Source: Pseudonocardia oroxyli
Lineage (GTDB): Bacteria > Actinomycetota > Actinomycetes > Mycobacteriales > Pseudonocardiaceae
Length of the DNA stretch: 64,000 nucleotides
Direction of reading: 5' to 3'
NCBI RefSeq assembly: GCF_900102195.1
Contig: NZ_FNBE01000013.1
Coordinates: 124,001 to 188,000, forward strand
Shown here: in pieces, positions 60,918 to 64,000 of the stretch
How the letters are laid out: each line of letters begins with the position of its first letter
How positions within the stretch are numbered: the stretch's first letter is position 1
The notes under the pieces: model-generated
Databases searched by the model: none
What the model was told of the DNA's origin: nothing
The model's input: the letters and a program-made list of their open reading frames with translations, nothing else
Position numbers and translations under genes: made by a program

Positions 60918-61589
60918 GTGCGCCCGTATGTGATCGCCTCGGCGGCCGTCTCACTCGACGGGTACATCGACGACGTCGCCGACGCCCGGCTCCTGCTGTC
61001 CGACGACGAGGACCTCGACCGCGTGGACGAGGTCCGCGCCTGGTCGGACGCCCTGTTGGTCGGGGCGGGCACCATCCGGGCCGACGATCCCCGGCTGCTC
61101 GTCCGCTCCGCGGAGCGGCGGGCGGCGCGGGTCGCCGCGGGCAGGCCCGCGTCGCCGGCGAAGGTCACGCTGACCCGCTGCGGCAAGGTCGACCCGCACG
61201 CGCGGTTCTTCACCGCGGGGGACACCGCCCGGTACGTCTACACCTGTGACGCGCAGGTGGCGCGGCTGCAGCGCACCCTCACCGGCGCCACCGTGGTCGG
61301 CGCGGGCGACCCGCTGACCGTCGAGCGGCTGCTCCACGACCTGCACGAGCGCGGGATCGAGCGGCTCATGGTGGAGGGCGGCGGCGCCGTGCACACCCTG
61401 TTCCTCGCGGCGGGCGTGGTCGACGAGCTGCACGTGGTCTACGCGCCCTTCTTCGTGGGACAGCCGAAGGCGCCCCGCTTCGTCAACGCCGCGGCGTTCC
61501 CCCAGGGGCCCGGGAACCGGATGACGCTGGGTAAGTCCCGACAGATCGGGGACCTGATGTTCCTGCAGTACTTCCCCCGGTCGTCGTGA
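60918..61589 (+). CDS. RibD C-terminal-type (pyrimidine/dihydrofolate reductase fold) reductase
   Basis: 223 residues from GTG at 60918. PYVIASAAVSLDGYID, SDALLVGAGTIRADDPRLLVR, IERLMVEGGGAVHTLFLAAGVVDELHVVYAPFFVGQ and a short C-terminus form the RibD reductase domain. The N-terminal deaminase domain is absent. RibD reductases use NADPH to open the ribose of aminopyrimidine intermediates from GTP; stand-alone forms make riboflavin-like or modified pterin intermediates. It is 7 bases from the next gene, and heads the pterin-like operon. Confidence 0.85.
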   Translation: MRPYVIASAAVSLDGYIDDVADARLLLSDDEDLDRVDEVRAWSDALLVGAGTIRADDPRLLVRSAERRAARVAAGRPASPAKVTLTRCGKVDPHARFFTAGDTARYVYTCDAQVARLQRTLTGATVVGAGDPLTVERLLHDLHERGIERLMVEGGGAVHTLFLAAGVVDELHVVYAPFFVGQPKAPRFVNAAAFPQGPGNRMTLGKSRQIGDLMFLQYFPRSS

Positions 61590-61596
61590 GAGCGCT

Positions 61597-62523
61597 GTGA
61601 GGGCACTCTGGACCACCCCGGGCGCGGCCGCCCTGGTCGAGGGCCCGGACCCGGTGCCGGGACCGGGCGAGGTGCTCGTCCGGACGCTGCACTCCGGGAT
61701 CAGCCGCGGGACCGAGGCGCTGGTCTTCCGGGGCGGGGTCCCGGCCACGCAGGCCGCGGAGATGCGGGCGCCGTTCCAGGAGGGCGAGTTCCCGGGGCCG
61801 GTGAAGTACGGGTACCTCAACGTCGGGCGCACGGCGGCGGGTGAGGTGGTGTTCTGCCTGTACCCCCACCAGGACGTCTACGCGGTGCCCCCGTCCGCGC
61901 TGGTGCCCGTGCCCGACGACGTGCCGGCGGCGCGCGCGGTGCTCGCCGGGACCGTCGAGACGGCGGTCAACGCCCTGTGGGACGCGGGCCCGCGGGTGGG
62001 GGACCGGATCGCCGTGGTGGGGGCGGGGATGGTCGGCTGCTGCGTCGCGGCGCTGCTCTCGGACATCCCGGGGGTGCGCGTGCAGGTGGTGGACCCGCGG
62101 GACCGGTCCGCGGTGCTCGCGCCGTGGGGGGTGTCCTGTGTGGACGATCCTGCGGAGGACTGCGACCTGGTGTTCCACACGTCGGGCACCTCGGCCGGGC
62201 TGCAGCGGTCCCTGGACCTGCTCGGTGTGGAGGGCTCGGTGATCGAGCTGTCCTGGTACGGGGACGCGCCGGTGTCGGTGCAGCTGGGCGGCGCCTTCCA
62301 CCCGCGGCGGCTGACCGTGCGGTCCTCGCAGGTCGGGATGGTCGCGGGGGCGCGGCGGGCCCGGTGGGGCTACGCCGACCGGATGGCACTCGCCCTGCGG
62401 CTGCTCGCCGACCCGCGGTTCGACGCGGTGATCACGGACGCGGTGCCGTTCTCCGCCCTGGCCGAGCGCCTGCCGGGAATCCTGGGTGAACCGTCCGGCC
62501 TCTGCGTCCGTGTGGACTACTGA
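61597..62523 (+). CDS. MDR-family (BchC/zinc-type) dehydrogenase, short form
   Basis: 308 residues, GTG start. [18 protein letters not shown] near the N-terminus matches BchC-like and related dehydrogenases. The Rossmann motif is [21 protein letters not shown]. The G-H-E catalytic zinc site of classical alcohol dehydrogenases is missing; [12 protein letters not shown] stands in its place. It probably oxidises or reduces an alcohol of the pathway intermediate. It is followed after 11 bases by the PTPS-like gene. Confidence 0.78.
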   Translation: MRALWTTPGAAALVEGPDPVPGPGEVLVRTLHSGISRGTEALVFRGGVPATQAAEMRAPFQEGEFPGPVKYGYLNVGRTAAGEVVFCLYPHQDVYAVPPSALVPVPDDVPAARAVLAGTVETAVNALWDAGPRVGDRIAVVGAGMVGCCVAALLSDIPGVRVQVVDPRDRSAVLAPWGVSCVDDPAEDCDLVFHTSGTSAGLQRSLDLLGVEGSVIELSWYGDAPVSVQLGGAFHPRRLTVRSSQVGMVAGARRARWGYADRMALALRLLADPRFDAVITDAVPFSALAERLPGILGEPSGLCVRVDY

Positions 62524-62534
62524 AAGGGGCTCAC

Positions 62535-62933
62535 ATGTTCGGGATCACGGTGCGCGACCACATGATGGTCGCCCACAGCTTCACCGGTGCGGTCTTCGGG
62601 CCCGCCCAGCGCCTGCACGGTGCGACGTTCGTGGTGGACGCGACCTTCCGCCGCCCCGAGCTCGACGCCGACGACCTGGTCGTGGACATCGGGCTCGCGT
62701 CGGAGGCGCTCAAGGCCGTGCTGGCCGAGCTGACCTACCGCAACCTCGACGACCTCCCCGAGTTCGCGGGGCGCAACACCTCCACCGAGTTCCTGGCGCA
62801 GGTCGTCGCCGACCGGCTGGCGGGGCGGATCGCCGCAGACGAGCTGGGCCCCGGTGCCAGCGGGCTCACCGCCCTCGAGGTGACGCTGCACGAGTCGCAC
62901 GTCGCCTGGGCCACCTACACCCGCCCGCTGTGA
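62535..62933 (+). CDS. PTPS/QueD-fold protein lacking catalytic residues
   Basis: 132 residues, ATG preceded by AAAGGGG. The fold of 6-pyruvoyl/6-carboxy-tetrahydropterin synthases is recognisable ([67 protein letters not shown]). In QueD the zinc ligands are A-H, L-H-G-H and the nucleophile is Cys in CGRLHGH. Here the Cys position is Ala and the third zinc His is Ala (RLHGAT), and the LDHHYLND catalytic His is missing ([10 protein letters not shown]). It therefore probably performs a different reaction or only binds a pterin. Its stop shares one base with the next start. Confidence 0.82.
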   Translation: MFGITVRDHMMVAHSFTGAVFGPAQRLHGATFVVDATFRRPELDADDLVVDIGLASEALKAVLAELTYRNLDDLPEFAGRNTSTEFLAQVVADRLAGRIAADELGPGASGLTALEVTLHESHVAWATYTRPL

Positions 62934-63985
62934 TGCGCGCGGTCCTCCCCGCGGACGTCGACGACCCCCGCCGCCCGAGCGGCGGAAACGTCTACGACCG
63001 CCGGATCCTCACCGCGCTCGCGGGACCCGACGCGGCGGTGGCGCCGGGTTCCGCGAGTCTGGGGGGTCTCGCGGCCCCCGGCGCCCCCTACCCTGTCGCG
63101 GAGGTCCTCGCCGCGGGAGCGTGGCCGCATCCCGCCCCCGCCGACCTCACCGCGCTCGCCGCGGCGCTCGCGGCGGTCCCCGCCGGCGAGACGGTCCTGC
63201 TCGACGGGCTGGTGGCCTGCGCCGCGCCCACCGTCGTCGTGCCGGAGGCGGGGCGGTTGCGGCTGGTCGTGCTGGTGCACCTGCCGCTCGGCGACGAGGC
63301 GGGCGCCCACCCGGCGCTCGAGTCCCGGGAGCGGGCGGTGCTGCACGCGGCCGCCGCGGTCGTCGCGACGAGCGCGTGGTCGGCGGTGCGGCTGCGCGCG
63401 GTGCACGGGCTCGCCGACGTCGCGGTCGTCCGGCCGGGCGTCGACCCGGCCCCCGTCGCGCCGGGCTCGGGCGGCGGGGCCCTGCTCTGCGTCGGCTCTC
63501 TGACCCCGACCAAGGGGCAGGACGTGCTGCTCGCGGCCCTCGACCGGCTCGCCGACACCGCCTGGACCTGCCGGCTCGTGGGCTCGCCGGACCGGGCGCC
63601 GGAGTTCGCCGCCGCGCTGGCGCGCCATCCGCGGGTCGCCCTCGTCGGGCCGCTCACCGGGGCCGCGCTCGACGCGGAGTTCGCCGCCGCCGACCTGCTG
63701 GTCCAGCCGTCGCGCCGCGAGTCCTACGGCATGGTGGCCACCGAGGCCCTGGCCCGCGGCCTCCCGGTCGTCGCGTCGGACGTCGGCGGGGTGCGCGAGG
63801 CGGTCGGCGACGCGGCGCTGCTCGTCCCGGCGGAGGATCCCGCCGCTCTGGCCGCGGCGCTGCGCCGCGTCCTCGCCGATCCGGCCCCGCTGCGCCGCGC
63901 CGCCCTCGCCCGACGCACGGGCCTGCGCACCTGGCCGCAGGCCGCGCGGGAGCTGCACACGATCCTGGTGGGAGTCGCCGCATGA
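62933..63985 (+). CDS. GT4-family glycosyltransferase
   Basis: 350 residues, starting in a TGATG overlap. The C-terminal GT-B domain has LLCVGSLTPTKGQDVLLAALDRL, and the nucleotide-sugar site is QPSRRESYGMVATEALARGLPVVASDVGGVREAVGD with its E-x7-E motif. The N-terminal domain ([25 protein letters not shown]) fits the acceptor side. It probably glycosylates the product of the preceding pterin-like genes. It overlaps the next gene by 4 bases (ATGA). Confidence 0.85.
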   Translation: MRAVLPADVDDPRRPSGGNVYDRRILTALAGPDAAVAPGSASLGGLAAPGAPYPVAEVLAAGAWPHPAPADLTALAAALAAVPAGETVLLDGLVACAAPTVVVPEAGRLRLVVLVHLPLGDEAGAHPALESRERAVLHAAAAVVATSAWSAVRLRAVHGLADVAVVRPGVDPAPVAPGSGGGALLCVGSLTPTKGQDVLLAALDRLADTAWTCRLVGSPDRAPEFAAALARHPRVALVGPLTGAALDAEFAAADLLVQPSRRESYGMVATEALARGLPVVASDVGGVREAVGDAALLVPAEDPAALAAALRRVLADPAPLRRAALARRTGLRTWPQAARELHTILVGVAA

Positions 63986-64000
63986 CCATGACCGAGCGCC
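63982..64000 (+). CDS. Start of next operon gene (cut by window edge)
   Basis: ATG within the ATGA overlap of the glycosyltransferase stop; only MTMTER is visible. The position and overlap strongly suggest a further gene of the same operon, but its product cannot be told. Confidence 0.6.

Overview
The window is very GC-rich chromosomal DNA from an actinobacterium. Third-position G/C bias, many GTG starts, ATGA/GTGA stop-start overlaps, an actinobacterial integration host factor (mihF), a double-FHA ABC exporter and an MftD-like flavoprotein together suggest a Pseudonocardiaceae-type organism; that genus-level placement is an inference. I saw no rRNA, tRNA, phage, IS element or CRISPR array.

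Layout. 1-12 kb: the 3' end of a phosphofructokinase gene, a metallo-hydrolase/DedA pair, an acyl-CoA ligase, a FHA-FHA-ABC exporter, a GIDE-domain membrane protein, a CaiB-type CoA-transferase, an HtrA-like protease, a thiolase, and a yybP-ykoY manganese riboswitch in front of a GDT1/TMEM165-type cation exporter fused to a membrane methyltransferase. 12-15 kb: a sulfone-sulfur operon (sfnG and a DszC-like monooxygenase) in which each gene is preceded by a tiny cysteine-containing leader ORF. 15-24 kb: a DUF1684 protein, an MprF-like protein, and a TctCBA tricarboxylate transporter divergent from its probable CitAB-type two-component system. 24-33 kb: a hydrolase, mihF, an NDH-2 pair, a very long low-complexity LytR-CpsA-Psr protein, a LytTR regulator and a luciferase-like monooxygenase. 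33-41 kb: a third leader-like ORF overlapping a small unknown gene, mftD, an OmpR-type two-component system with two small exported proteins, and an Ssu-type sulfonate/nitrate/taurine-like ABC transporter. 40.6-42 kb is decaying DNA with two pseudogenes. 42-54 kb: a TetR-controlled acyl-CoA catabolic cluster (two CoA ligases, acyl-CoA dehydrogenase, biotin-dependent carboxylase, enoyl-CoA hydratase, DinB-like protein, AtuA-like protein). 54-60 kb: a lipase, an Lrp regulator divergent from an indolepyruvate:ferredoxin oxidoreductase, a wrecked FAD-oxidase gene and an MFS permease. 60.9-64 kb: a tight operon of a RibD-like reductase, a BchC-like dehydrogenase, a PTPS-fold protein lacking its catalytic residues, a glycosyltransferase and a further gene cut by the window edge.

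Three sequence families of near-perfect palindromes recur through the window. Family A has 4 copies, family B has 4 and family C has 2. They sit at gene ends, often supply the stop codon, and in one case lie in frame inside the biotin carboxylase gene. They probably act as terminators but are also dispersed repeats. Together with the sulfur-gene leader peptides and the unusual pterin-like operon, they are the most novel material here.
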